Shown here one piece after another: positions 44,801 to 58,200 of a stretch of DNA of 64,000 nt (position 1 is its first letter; each line of letters opens with the position of its first letter). The notes beneath the pieces are model-generated. The model was not told where the DNA came from. It did not search any database and saw nothing but the letters and a program-made list of their open reading frames with translations. This DNA is from Cinnamomum chago. Its lineage: Eukaryota > Streptophyta > Magnoliopsida > Laurales > Lauraceae. The position numbers were made by a program, and so were the translations under genes. The stretch covers positions 68,812,001 to 68,876,000 of the forward strand of contig CP142459.1 of NCBI GenBank assembly GCA_038049695.1, in the 5' to 3' direction.

Positions 44801-47800
44801 TTCTTCTGTTTGTTTAAATTTTTTTTTTTTCATTAGTTTAGTTTGCATTTTCTTTTCTGATCTTCTAGTTGTTGGGTGTTATCTTATAGTCATATCTTTG
44901 AGTTATGAAAGTTCAACTCTCAGAAAAAAGAAAAATTAGGTGCACAACTTGCATTCGAAATTAGCGTTGTCTGCATAATTGAAGCCTTTTCACATTCGAT
45001 GTAATCAATTACATAATCCTTTCTAGAATGTTAAATATGTCGATAATAATTTGTTGGCATCTAAGATTAGCATAAGATCAGACTTAATTAGGATTTGGAT
45101 TAGATTAAATGCGATTAGATTTCCTATTTTATTGTACTCTATAAATAAGCCTTGTAATTCTCCATTCATGTCCAAACAGGAAGGGCCTTCAACAACCTTA
45201 GGAGGTCTCTAGACCTTCTCAATTCAATTGCAAATGATTCTTTGAGAGTTAGAATGTGTATCTCTTCCTAACTCATAATAGGACAAAAGTGTGTGGTTCA
45301 TATGGCCAAGAATACCTGTGTGGTAGTGGCTTACAGAAGCCCTAAAAGGATATTCCCAAAAGGGCCAATATTCTTCAAGTTAGAATAGAAAATCTGAGTG
45401 GAAATACGTCACAAAGCTAAAGGTGACGTAGGGAGTCACCACCCAATAACGCCTACCTACTAAAACATGGTTTCCCAGCTTATAAACAGAGGCCAAGCTG
45501 AATCTAGCTTTGGAAAGAGAAACTAGATTACAGAGAGCCTAATTGAGGTTTACAAAGAAAAAGTATTGAAGGCAAAGCCTTACAAGCTGCAACCATTTTA
45601 AATGAAATGGGGTGCTGCATTTTTAACCTATCAATGGGCCACCAATAGCCATAGACAGGGCAGTGTCCCTGTATTGTTTGAGATGATCAATTGAACTTTA
45701 ATTAAGTCTCATACTTCATCATCATCAAATCCTGGAGTACTTGATTGATCCCAAAAAAGATGACTCCCAGTTGGAAGGAGAATCAATCTTGGTAGGACTT
45801 GCTAATCTGTTGATGATGATGAATGACCGAACAGGCACGCGATGTCGCTCTGTAATACGACATACCGTAACCTCAAATGACACTGGGACATGCCAGTGGC
45901 ATAGAATCTTCCCTGTGGACAAAGAGGGCTGTTGTTTTCAGGCACTGGACTTTGCACCATGATAACAACAACCATTGTGGTGTCCATCCACCTAAACCTA
46001 CTGCTAAAACCCATAAGTTTGCTTTGTACTTAGCACCTTACTATTCAATGATTTCCAGTGGTTTTGTTAATTTGGATTAAATTTGAAGGAACAAAATTGT
46101 CCGGTGAAGTTGGAGACTGGAGACAAAATGGGTCTCAATTAGAAGTCATAGTTAGGGGATTTAAGTTTTCTTGGAACAAATGGAGCTACTATTAATCTAT
46201 AATCAGAAACTGCATTACCTGAGCTACTGCTCATCAAATGTAAATCTAAACACCTGGGTTAGGGAAACACTTTTCCTTTCCTGCTTAGTTCAGACTTAAG
46301 AACAAAACAAGAGATCAATTTAATTAAGTTCATCAATAATCAACTTCACATTTGATGAACTTCAATTACCATTACCCTTTTGAAAGAACTTAAATTTAGA
46401 CATTTCTGAGGCATTCTAAGATTTTCTAACAAGAGCAAGGAAAGGTCATCATTTACATCCTCAATTCCTCCACTTAAACAGTATCCCTTTTGTCATATTT
46501 GCGATGTACGGGCCCCAAAATCTGAGGCACTTCTCAAAAATATATCCACTTGAATACCCTGATGAAGGCCTGCTTTATGAAATACAAAGTCTATAACATT
46601 TTTTCTCTCTCTTTAAGTAACATGATTTGACCTTATGGTTGCCAATCCAACATGACATGCTGCAGAAGTCTACCAAATATTTGCATTCTTTCTTTTTCTT
46701 TTCTTTCCTTTTTTTTTTTCCCCTCTCCTTTGTGGAAGCCACACTGGCTGGGAGTGGTGAATTTAAACTGGATGGGCAGAGCTTCAAAGCCCCATTCTCC
46801 CTATGGGAGTGTCCCCACCACTATGTTATGCGTGGACTCTCTGCCTAGGCATTTCATAAGTGAAAATACAAAAACCTTTCACTGATTGACACTTTGTAAT
46901 TATCTCCAACCTCAAGACAACCAATGCACATCTTCTTCCACCCAATGAGCCAACATATCCCTTACATTCGTGGCCTTTGCTCCTAGACCACCGTATCTAT
47001 TTGACACAATTCCTTAACACTTTCCACAAGTCTTACAGAAGTCATCATTCCCACATTCATATCCTCCAAATAGGCGCATCACGCTTACTTGGATTGCTCA
47101 TTGTTGTACAGTATCCACGCTTGAGTTTGCCTGTACTTTTCAGTCCTAACCAACTCAGGTTAATTGTTTATTTGATCAATGGGCCCTAATTGTTTAGAAT
47201 GGCATAGCAATTATCAGAACCTTCTAATACTTCAAATTTGTTCAACCATAAAATTTGTCGGCACTCTTTGTCAACTTCAAATGATAAGCAAAGATGGCTG
47301 AGAATAAGTCTTCCAAGTTCTGATATTAGTGACCAGATAAGAAGGACCTGAGTTTAGAACAGCCATGGCTGACTCAGGGCACATGGATTGAACCATCAGA
47401 CGATCTATAAAGGAGAACCAAATTCATTCTCAAGAGAAATATTCTGATCTCCAAGGTTTCCTATTCTATAATAACTTACAAAATAACCTAGACTATATCT
47501 TTCGAGACCCAGCTTTGATATGCATTATTCTGTTATTTACTAACAGCTTGAGCTTTTAGTGTTTTCATGTTATTAATGTGGTATCTTAGCTGGGGGGTTG
47601 TTTGTTTGAGTCCCTGGAGATGTGTTTCCGTCCACGTGGAAGCTCCGTACGTGACTGGGGCTGTCAAAATCCTTTGATATACATTGTTCTGTCGTTCACT
47701 AACGACTCGAGTTTTTGGTGCTTCAGGTCATGAATGATAGCAATCTCAGACATCGGACCAATCATCAAAGAATTGGGCTAGGATTGCTATGAAATAAACT

Positions 47801-48542
47801 GCACTATATAATCCGTATATATGCCAAATAACTACTAAGAGAGAACTGCTGAATCATGTGAAAAATAATTATTTGATATGGCTGATTACGAAAGGAAAAA
47901 AAATGCAATTGTCTTCCACCCACATTGTATATTTCTGTGTGTTTATACAAGAACAAGCATCTCACACCATATAAAACCATACATGAGTCTTGTAAACCAA
48001 TCAAAACTGTCAAAACAATGGCACCTAACTGTGGATTAGAGAATTCTAAGCATCAAAAAATGTTGGGAAGTCATGTGTTTACTGTTGTTTAACTGGCATA
48101 TTTCAAAAACAAAAAAAAAAAAAAAAAAAGAAAAAGTGGCATATTAATTTATTCAGTCTCACTCCATCCATAATGGGGCACAAAATTTCAACGGCCTAGA
48201 TTGAATTGGCATGCAAATATGCCTTGCTTACACCACCCTCGACAAATTGTCATTACTTTGTGGAAAGGTCCATCCTCATGAAGTTTACTTTTGAGGGAGT
48301 CTCATAAACCCACAATCCCAACCCTAACCCTTCATGGCCCCTTCCTCCTTATAATTATTGCCCACGACCTTAGTGGAAAAATGCAGTGTGCATATTCTAT
48401 TGTCCCCCCTTTATAATTTAAATCTCCCTCTACACATACGTTATCACTAACGGATAAAACCTCTTTAAATTCTCACCCCACCAAAGAAAAAAAAAAAAGG
48501 AGCCTAAAATCCATATCCCCCTGATGCAATTCCCAAGGCACC
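41867..48542. other. Long intergenic region left of the bHLH gene
   Basis: No gene is supportable in this 6.7 kb. Open frames are short and none shows a recognised domain. A stretch starting TGTTGGCATCTAAG near 45053 with 'ctctataaataagcc' near 45139 resembles the start and TATA region of a copia-type LTR, but the other end was not found. Poly(T) and poly(A) tracts occur at 44820-44830, 46710-46720 and 48108-48130. 48360-48542 is likely promoter and 5' UTR of the bHLH gene. Confidence 0.5.
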
Positions 48543-51500
48543 ATGACTGAAGAGGGATCTGAAAGCTCAGTTGCCACCTCTTCTTCTACACCAAACTGGA
48601 AGGATCTCAGTGCAAATCCTCTTCCCACTTGGGCTAACATGAATCCATGGAATCCCACAAATCATAACTCAAACTCCTCTTGTGAGGAGGATATCTCAAT
48701 CTCTAACTCTTTCACCAATGCATCCAACCGCTCGAGCCTAAGCATCGATAACTCATCGCGTGAACTAGTTGAGTCCTCATCAGTGGCGACAGAATTATCA
48801 GGAGAGCCTGCAGGGGAGAATCATCTTTGGAGCCAGGTTCTGCTGTAAGTTTCACCTGCACCTAAGTTGGTTTCATGAATGGTTAGGTCTAGTGATGGAA
48901 GAATCTAATGCGAAAAAGAAAAAGAAAAGAAAAGGAATCTCTTTTAAGGGTTGGTGCAAAAGAGAAGGGGTCATAGCCTTATAGGTGATAGGACTTTGAT
49001 GGTACACAAAGTAAAAAAAAAATCTGAAAATCAAATTTTAATTGGTAGAATAGAAGGTAAGTTTATGGATTTGCTTTTCCCCCTCAACTGATGGGCTCAT
49101 TTTGTTTTCTGTACAGACTGTTGTTATCTTTTGAACTACTCTCATATAGCTTATTGTCTTTCTTCACGAAACAATTCATGCTGAAACCTATCAATTTTGT
49201 GCTTTTGAATTTGGGTTATCTGTAATCTGATAAAGGAATGAAGTTCAGAATATGGGGTGAAAAATAAGCATTTGGTTAATTGTGCAGAAGTGTTGGAACT
49301 GGTGAAGACTTGCGCGACAGCCATGATGTTGGGGAGAACTTCCTCCAAGCGCTATCTTCGAAACATCTCTCAACAGAGTTGTTCGAACCCGCTTATGATT
49401 ACTTGAAGAAATTGGACAACTGTTGGGAATTCACTAACCAAACATCTTACATAGAGAAGCAGTTGAACAGCTTTGATGGGAGCTTGATAGAACCTGAAAG
49501 GCTGCCCAACTCATCTGATTTAGTTAGTAACTGGTCAATTGCACCGCCAAACCCACAACTTGATAATCAAATCACTCCGAAGATGCGCACACTCTCTTTA
49601 AATTCTTGTATCGATCGGTGCTTGGACTCGAGTCTCTCACAAATGAAGCATGAGCCACATCATCTTTCATCTTACTCCAACACTGGAGGATTAGGACACA
49701 TGAATTCAGGTTATTTACCATGTTATGAACATCATCTGAAGGGGGAGCTCCAACATAAAGACATGGAAGCTTCTGAATCTCCATTTCTGAAGTCATCTAA
49801 TGGTAATTGTGGTGGATATCAACTGGGTGTTAACAACTCAGTCATAAGAGATACCAAGGGTTACTATGGCATGCAAGATGTGTCTTGGGCTAATTCAAGA
49901 GCTTTCACAGACCTCATCTCTTTTGGTGGTAGTTTGAATCAGCCACTGGTGGAACTCCAGGCCTCCAAGCCTTGTCTGGAAGGCTCAAATTCTCCAGACA
50001 GTATGAAACAAGGGCATGAGTCTACTTCAACAGTAAGAAAAATCAACTTTCGTTTCATTTTGTTTTATGGGGTAATGTTGTAAATGAGTTCTATTTGGAT
50101 CCGCCCTTTTCTATTTAGGTTTTTATTGTCATGGTCTAATTATTGTTCTCTTTTAATGAAACAGTGCTTTGAGCATCTTATGGACTCAGGTTTTATGCAT
50201 GCAGATAAGAGGTAATGGGAGAGGAACTGGAATTACAAGTGAATCAAAGAAAAAGCGTTCTGAATCTACTTCAGATAATGTCCCTAAAAAGCCTAAGCAT
50301 GAGAGTTCAGTAGTGTCAACGTCGAAGGTAAGAGGATTCAAAGTAATGGCCATTTAAGAAAACTTTTTATCCAATAACAAGAAGAGTTTAACTAATGGAT
50401 AATCACTTTGGAAAATAAGCTTTGTTTAAGATCTGGGGTCCAAGGAGTATCTATTGTATGAGTACCGAGTTCAAGACTTCGATTACAACTACAAAAGATT
50501 ATGATTTGTTTTAACAAGAAAAAAAAAAAAAGAACCAAAACTCAAACCCTATACTCATTTCTTGAATCATGAAAATACAGATACAGGCTCCCAAAGTCAA
50601 GTTAGGAGATAGGATCACTGCCCTACAGCAAATTGTGTCACCTTTTGGAAAGGTAAATACTTACATTCACATGTATACCAGATATGAAAGCACACACTTG
50701 GCCAGTTGGCCTTATCACAATAGTTATATGGTGGAATTCATACTTTTGAACCCCACTTCTGATGTTCTTAATGGTGAAGATTGCTCATATAGTCCGGCGA
50801 TATTCAGGCACATTACCTATAATGTGGGGAGGTCCAAGTCCATTGGCTTGCCACCCATGTTGGGCCCCATTGTTTGGATCTGCTTGATCCCATCGTGATT
50901 GTGTAAGGTTAAGCGACCTCGTGGTTTTAGTTAAATTTTACCTCAAATGGTTTTAGTTACATTTGCAGTTGTGATAGCTATTGATACTATGTTGATTATT
51001 TATGCATATGTAATTTCAATTCATGGGTTTTATTTTCTTTCAGACCGACACTGCATCTGTGCTTCTAGAAGCAATTGGCTATATAAAGTTTTTACATGAA
51101 CAAGTGCAGGTATATCATTCACTTACAACCAGAGGCGGATTGAGTGTAGGGATTTCTAAGTTTCAATACTAATTTTGGTGGGGCCCATTAATTTTTTCCA
51201 TAAGGCCCCCAGTGAATTTTGGGGAAAAAAAAAATTATGTATACTAAGTTAGGCCCAAATCAATTAGGCCCCCAGTGACATTGAACCAGGCCCCCAGTGA
51301 CATTGAATCAGGCCCCCCAATGAAAACTCGTAGAGAACAATTGTGATAAATAAATATGTGTTATTTTATTGCTTGAAATTATTATATTATATTTATTCCA
51401 TATAAAAGGTTTGGGGTAAATCTGCACACTATTTGTCCTTGCTAGGCATGATTTGCAATGCAGTGGAAATCTACAAACTATCTGTCTTTGAATGCACCTT

Positions 51501-52493
51501 TCTGTGTATTAGTTACTGATAGTGTATGTAAAAGGTCCACTATTTTTTTTGTGTATTGTTTTTTATCAAGCATGAAGAAAAAAAGAAGAAAAAATCATTT
51601 GCAATCATATAAATAACTCAAAAAAAAAATTCGGGGGCGTTGCCCCCGAACCCCCTGCTACTTAATCGTGCCCCCAGTGATTTTAATTCCTGGATCCGCC
51701 ACTGCTTACAACCTACTTTTTTCACTAGTATTACTTACAGGTACCAACTATGTAACAATGGCGGCTACTGTTACTACGAACAAAGAACCAACAATATAAT
51801 TAGCATGTCCTTGTTGCTGCTGTTAATGTAGTAGTGATACCAATAATAGCAACGACTACAACAGCAACACTGACAATTCCCAAGGAAGATAGTGCAATAA
51901 GATTATAATAGATATAAGTGATGATGATGAAATAATTGCAGTGGCAACGGCAGAAAAGAATGATAAAACAATAACACCACAATATCATGATGGTGACAGT
52001 AATGGTAACAAACCAAGCACAACAAAAAGTAGTAGGAGCAATATGAGAGAGAGAGAGAGAGAGAGAGTGCTGTTTGGGGGCCTAATATATCTAGTCATTA
52101 GCTTTATATCATCTTTCAGTGTATAATGATAGCTTTTAATTCTTGACCATATCCACATGCAGCTACTTAGCAATCCATACATGAAGTTGGGTGCCAACAG
52201 GGTAAGGCTAAAATCTTGTATTTCTTCATTACCATCATCAAAACTTGAAGATATATAGTACTTTTTCACTATTTGGGTTGATGTCGTTTTGCCTGAAATT
52301 GGGAATGTTGGGTTCTTTTTAGGATCATCCTCAATGGGGCAGTCTGGAGAGGAAGGACAAATCAGAAGCAAAGCATGATTTGAAGAGCAGAGGACTTTGT
52401 TTGGTTCCCATTTCATGTACTCCGCGAGTGTACCGGGAGAACACAGGATCAGATTATTGGTCACCCACATATAGAGGATGCTTGTATAGATGA
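48543..52493 (+). CDS. Atypical bHLH transcription factor, seven exons
   Basis: Exons 48543-48844, 49288-50032, 50205-50327, 50581-50652, 51044-51109, 52163-52201 and 52323-52493 join through GT-AG introns to 505 aa. The Ser/Asn-rich N-terminus leads to a conserved block ([18 protein letters not shown], then [13 protein letters not shown] and [15 protein letters not shown]). A lysine-rich stretch (KKKRSE, KKPKHE) precedes the helix-loop-helix at about 391-440: [18 protein letters not shown], then [20 protein letters not shown], split over exons 4 and 5. The basic region lacks the His-Glu-Arg pattern needed for E-box binding, as in the plant subgroup with the [24 protein letters not shown] core. 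It is probably nuclear and may act by dimerising. The C-terminus ends [13 protein letters not shown]. Introns 5 and 6 are unremarkable except for the hAT insertion. Confidence 0.92.
51130..51704. mobile_element. hAT MITE inside bHLH intron 5
   Basis: The left end CAGAGGCGGATTGAG and the reverse complement of the right end, CAGTGGCGGATCCAG, are inverted repeats. The perfect 8-bp duplication CTTACAAC flanks it (51122-51129 and 51705-51712), which is diagnostic for hAT. The interior has three 'ggcccccagtga' motifs and no coding sequence. It begins 21 bases after the exon 5 donor site, so the donor is intact and the gene should still be spliced. Confidence 0.9.
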
Positions 52494-52643
52494 GAACACC
52501 AAGGACTTTCTTTCTTGTCATCATTTCATGTATCTGCTACTGTTGCAGACATACATGATGAACAATAAACACTGCTAGTAAAATGGATAGAGCATCATAG
52601 AGAAGGTATTTTTCATAAGAAAAATACATTTGAGGAGTTGTTT

Positions 52644-52679
<36 letters not shown>

Positions 52680-54150
52680 GCCTAATTGATCTGTATAAGT
52701 ACACAGAAAAAGAGGTATCTCTCACAACTTGATTCTATCAACTTTGTTATATATGGATTGCAAAATGGATAAGCACTTGATACATTAACTTTTTTTTTTG
52801 TTAATCTTATTATGGAATGATTCTTGTACCTTAGTGGAATCCTCCAAAGAGAGAAACCAGAGTGTAGATTCCTCTTTGTCTAGTGACTCGAACACCCAAC
52901 CTACCACGTTCTGGTACCACTTGTAAGATTTTTGACCGCATTAAACTACCACTTATCCCAAAATTATTTGGTGATAGAAAACGGCGCAACAATGATTTTA
53001 TCGTGAGGGCGAGGGCTCAACTACAATTATGACAGCTAAAGAGTGAGGGTGGACGTTGACCTCAACACGGAAGACTGTTATCCTCTTTTATTTCCAAGCA
53101 AAAATTTCTCTTTCAAATTATAAAATTTGACTTTAAAATCTAGTTAATTTTTTAAAAATAATCAGATTTATTACATATCGGTAGTTATCTAATCTAAGAC
53201 CGTAAAATTGATGACTAACCGATACAAGGTAAAGTATATATATTAACTTTCCCATCTATTGCCTCGAATTAGAAAGTTATGAAGATCCATTAATTAATTG
53301 AACCTGAGATTTTAACATGTGGGGAACCAAAAGGCTGGTTACATCTGGTGAGGTTGTTGAGTCCCAACAACCCATCTGCAAACAATTCCAATCCCATGCA
53401 AGAGCTACATACATACAATAAACTCACTGTCACAAATATTGCCATGATTTCAAATTTCTCATGCTATTGTTATCACAACATTGTAAAATGACTTTAATCT
53501 GACATTTTTATGCGCTTTTACAATTTATCTTCAGAAAATTCCAAATCAGACTTTTTAAGTTGCATTATTTTGATGAATTGCATAGTATATTTTTATTTCT
53601 TCCTTTTACAACAAGATTTTCCTGAACATATATGTCCCAAGAAAATCCCCATATGAGATTTGTGATGGTCACCGTATATAATGTTTTATGCATGAATTCT
53701 ATACACATGTATGTATCTAGGTACGTACATTATAACGCTAAGGCCCTTTGTGACAAACTTAAAGTGATGTATAGTATTCACAACATCATACCCATTTGGG
53801 ATGTAGAAAGCAAGCACAGGCGTTTACAATGATGTGTGAATGTGTTGGGTCTAGATCTGAATCTGGGTCCAGTTCCAGATATCTACGCACCCAATTGATA
53901 CATACGCGTGTGTATATATATATAAGAATATAACGTATTACATATTAAATATAACAATAAAACATAATTATAATAGATTTACATTTTTGACTTTGGTGCA
54001 TAAGTATAAAATTACTGGGGTCTATATCTGGGTCTGGGTACACCCGTTTACATGCCTAACAAAAACATTTCCACTCAAAGGCACATTGTGTAGCCCTATT
54101 TTTTTTTTTTTTTTTTTTTTTTTTGGGGTTTGGGGGTGGGGCGGGGGGAT
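52494..54150. other. Intergenic region downstream of the bHLH gene
   Basis: No gene is supportable. It holds a (CT)n run (52645-52676) probably in or near the bHLH 3' UTR, an (AT)n run near 53915-53922 and a long T tract (54099-54124) followed by G-rich sequence. Confidence 0.55.
52645..52676. repeat. (CT)16 microsatellite
   Basis: An uninterrupted CT run lies about 150 bp after the bHLH stop codon. Confidence 0.9.
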
Positions 54151-55279
54151 GGGATTTTACCCAAAAAGTCTTATAAGACTCGTTGTAGAGCAAAATGACT
54201 TTCGAAGATATAAAATGACTGTACTAGTCCCAGTGGCCCTTTTCGATTCATTTTTTGTTTTTGTTTTGCAGAGCAGCGATATCCCCGCTCACCTGCATAT
54301 ATATCCCCGCTCGTTTTTTCTTCTTCTTCACAATTAAGCGGTGATATCCCCGCTCAATTGTTTATTCTTCTTCTTCCTCTTCCTCCTCCCCCTTCCTCCA
54401 ACTCCTTCCAACTCTACCAACTAATAAAATGCCCCTTATATCCAACTTTCATAGGAAGCCAGGCACTGCCCATCCCTAATCATTTATTTCAAAGGCGTGA
54501 ACAATGCAAACCCAAAAATTCATCCCAAACAATGGAGAACCAGAAAATCCTTCCTAATTGTCACTCTGTAACTTCAAGTTTCTTTTAACTCCATTCAAGA
54601 ACCTTGGAGATCCAAGCAAAAATCATTCCCAGTATGCCACAATGTAACTTATTGTTCAGGTTTCTTTTTCCTCCAATCAAGAACTTTGGATACCCAAGAA
54701 CCAATGGCCACAACACTAGTAAAAGATGCAGCTAAGTAATGAAAAAATGAAGGTCACCGGACACACTTGTTAGGGTGCTTACCTTGAGATCTCCTACTAA
54801 GTGCTGACATATCTGTATCCCTTCAGTGCATGAGAAGCAGTCCACCCACCTTAGGCCATTAGAGTTTTTGCTTGCAGACAATGCCAATCACTGCCTTGGT
54901 ATGCTTCATCTTCACTTTCACCTATAAAATTGAAGTGGAAGCAGGCTCTCACATATGCTATCAAAGTTGAATATATATAAGAGGTAATTGATTAGTTGGC
55001 AGAGGTGGAAGGAGTTGGAGGAAGGAGGAGGAGGAGGAAGAAGAAGAAGAAGAATGAACGAGTGGGTGGGGATATCGCCGCTTAATTGTGAAGAAGAAAA
55101 AAAAACGAGCAAGGATATCGCCGCTCGTATATGCAGGTGAGCGGGGATATTGTCGCTCGACGAAACAACAAAAAAAAATGAATTGAAAGGGGCCATTGGG
55201 ATTAGTACGGTCGTTTCATATATTCTAAAGTCATTTTGCTATACAGCGAGTCTTATGGGACTTTTTCGGTAAAATCCCC
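54151..55279. mobile_element. Element with long (about 315-bp) inverted repeats, Mutator/foldback-like
   Basis: The left arm (about 54151-54465) starts GGGATTTTACCCAAAAAGTC, and the right arm (about 54960-55279) read in reverse starts GGGGATTTTACCGAAAAAGT. The arms match along their length through 'agcaaaatgac', 'gatatccccgctcacctgca', 'ttcttcttcttcac' and 'ccaactccttccaac', with clear divergence. The about 490-bp middle has two imperfect copies of a block with 'tcaagaacyttggaga/tac' and no coding sequence. T/G-rich tracts abut both ends, so I could not resolve a 9-bp duplication. Long inverted repeats favour a Mutator-like or foldback element. Confidence 0.7.
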
Positions 55280-58200
55280 TTTTTTTTTTTGGAAAAAGTG
55301 AGGAATATGGAAATAGTTTTCCACACTGCAGTAAAATCCATGCTTGGTGGAAAAAACTTTGTGGAACCGGTTTTCTACCGCATGTGTGTAAAAAGAGGAT
55401 TCTATGATAGAAAGGAATTTTATTTCATTTTTTTTAAAGTTTTTTGCTGCAGCCCATTGCTCCATTGGTTAGTGCAACACAGTTTTTTGACTGAAAAGAA
55501 CAAAAAAATAAAATGATTTTCTTGAAAAAGAAGATTTCCATTTCCTACGGGAGTAGAAATGCAAGAATATTCCTATCTCTCGTAGATTTAGAAACCTGCA
55601 GAGGTAAATCCTCTCGCTGCATAAACAAATCCTCGTAGCAATAACATTGGAAACTTAATAATCATCGCATTAGGAAAGAAGATGAAAGTGAATTAGATTT
55701 GAATGGATCACAACCATCAGCCTCATCATCTAAAGCAAAAGCAATTCAACTGTAGCAGTGCTGAAGTCTAAATTCAGTGCAAAGTACAAATGATATAAAT
55801 GAAAACGTTGGATTGAATCAGTGGAAGAGGTTTAATGCTTTTCAAAGTGGCCACTGACGCTAGCTGACGGTCTCTGAAGCTCCTCGCCATTGCATTTCTA
55901 GAAGCACATGAAATGAAGTGAAGGAAGAAAAAAACTGAAATGCAGAGAGGGTCAAAGAGGAGATGAGCAAAAAGTGCAAAGCCAAGGTGGTGGGGTGCTG
56001 CACTAAGGCCTTGGGTGTTCTTTCCAATGAAAGCTATGGAGACTCTCTTTTAGGCAGGATGGCAGGCACTGTGCTTTGGTCCGGGAAATGTTGATTGCTA
56101 TGAGATCTATGGTCTTGGAGTCACAACAGGAGAGAAGCCTTCATCCAATGGAGACCACAGAGAGGACAGGGAACAATAGGATTTTCTGTCTAGTAATTGA
56201 ACACCCAACAAAAACTTAAGAATTTTTTTTTTTGATTGAGATCTACCAATTTCATAGGTGTACGAAGAAGGGCACATTTGATAAGAGGTGATAAATCCAT
56301 GAATTTGAGGATTCCTTGTTGCCGCTAAATATAAATTCCTCACCGAGGATTTATATAGCTAAGGATTTTACATTCATATGTAAAAGTATCAATGTGTATA
56401 GATGAGAAAAATTAATATCAATAAATACATCCACAAAACTGAAGATTTTCGAATCCCATTGGAGCAGCCAAAACTAAAAAAAGAAAAAAAAAACTTTAAA
56501 AAAATGAAGGCTTCCACTTGCCCAAATCCTCAAGACTCTATAAATTGTTTAACATGGATTTTTCAAATCCTAGAAAATAAATAAATAAATAAACAGATGA
56601 GGAATCCCAAGGACTTGGTTTCCAATTGTGACCTTAGAAAATTATATTGCTTTTATGTATCATTAAGACCCCAAAATTCGGAAATAAAGTTTTAGAGAAA
56701 GGATTGCACTGCCTTTAGGAGACCTCGGGATGGTGATGGTTCGGTTGAAGGTTGAATCATGTCAATTTCAGATCCAAATAATAATAATAATGTCATTGGT
56801 TTCCGGTCCAGGTCCAAACCAGCTATTGGGCCTTCATGTTAAGATCCATATCCAAACCAAAGGAAGTAATCAGGTTCAGATCCGAGTGCAGGTCCAATTT
56901 CAGGTCCAATTTGGGTCTTATAAAGAGAGAAAGAAAAGCAGTGAGAGAATAATCATCATCAAATAGGAGATAGAGTCTTATAGACAGAGTAACTCTCACG
57001 CTACAATGAGAATAAGGGGGGATCCATTGGATCCGTGTCCAATGCCAACAACCTAAATATGAGGGTCATCCACCCTTCCTAAATATGAGGGTCATCCACC
57101 CTTACTCTTTTAATAGTGTGAGAGTTATTTGATCTCATAGCAGCATCTTTATATTAAAAATAACAATCTAACCCTCAATCCATCGGTCCAATCCATTCGG
57201 ATTAGTGTAAACTCAATCTATCCATTGTAATTCAAGGGGTCCCATTGTGTGGACGGTTCGAATGAATTATAAAGGCGGCCCCACTATGTTGTCCCTCACA
57301 ATAATATAATGAGAGATAAATACACATAAATATTTCCCTATATATAGGGCTTTTGTTCTAGTGCGAACTATTCTTACATAGAACCATGAGAACTTTTTAT
57401 GGGGCCCATTTTTGGGTCCCGTCTAGAGGAGATGGAAAGTTCTATGTGAGACCAACCTTAGTACCAAGTTTGACCTCAATTCCATGCCCCTTATCCCTTC
57501 ATCCGTAACCCACGAGTTTAATGGCTTCATATTAATATAAAAAAAAAAATCAACCCTCCATCCAATATAACAATCCATTTGGATGGGTGTCAAACATCGG
57601 GATTAGTAACTATCAACGGTCTATGTTTGTGCGCGGTTTGAATTTGTTGTTAGGTGGGCCCCACCAATAACTCTCACGGTTTATACTATTAGATTTCATG
57701 GTTTTGCCCTTGACCAGGACTCAAATATTTTTTTGCGCCCAACTGAGTAGACCAAGAACAGACCCAACCCAAAACTAGCTAAATGGGGCCAAACTAGCTA
57801 ACCAAGCCCTATTTTTGGGGGTTGGATCCAGGTTAGTCCAGGCACAAGAGAGGAGCAAAAGGGCCTTATAGACGACCAACTGAAGCTCTTATTTTTTATC
57901 CGGAAAATGGTCCTACATCGTTTAACGGTCTCCTTTTTTTTTTTTTTTTTTTTTAATTCTACACCTTTGGCCTGTTAATTTACATAGAATAATATCATAC
58001 ATAGGAATCTTTTAGAATAGGGACATTTACCACAAAAATCCCCTTAAATAGGATAACTACAGTTGACGACTCTAAATTTTATAATGACGGCCAAGGACCT
58101 ACAACCCAAATCATCTCTTTTGGTCTATGGTCCACTTTAGAAACGGACACAGACTTGGGCCCTTCAATTCCTATCAGGGCTGAACACTGGACCAAATAGG

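Noticed and set aside
45053..45200. Solo copia LTR
   Set aside because: TGTTGG start and a TATA-like box are suggestive, but the other LTR end and a 5-bp duplication could not be located.
48300..48330. Interstitial telomeric repeat near the bHLH gene
   Set aside because: Only a single CCCAACCCTAACCC-like stretch is present, too short to be more than chance or a weak telo-box.
54918..55196. Minus-strand Ser/Leu/Pro-rich frame as a gene
   Set aside because: It lies in the arm of the inverted-repeat element, and a related frame occurs in the opposite arm. Low complexity explains it.
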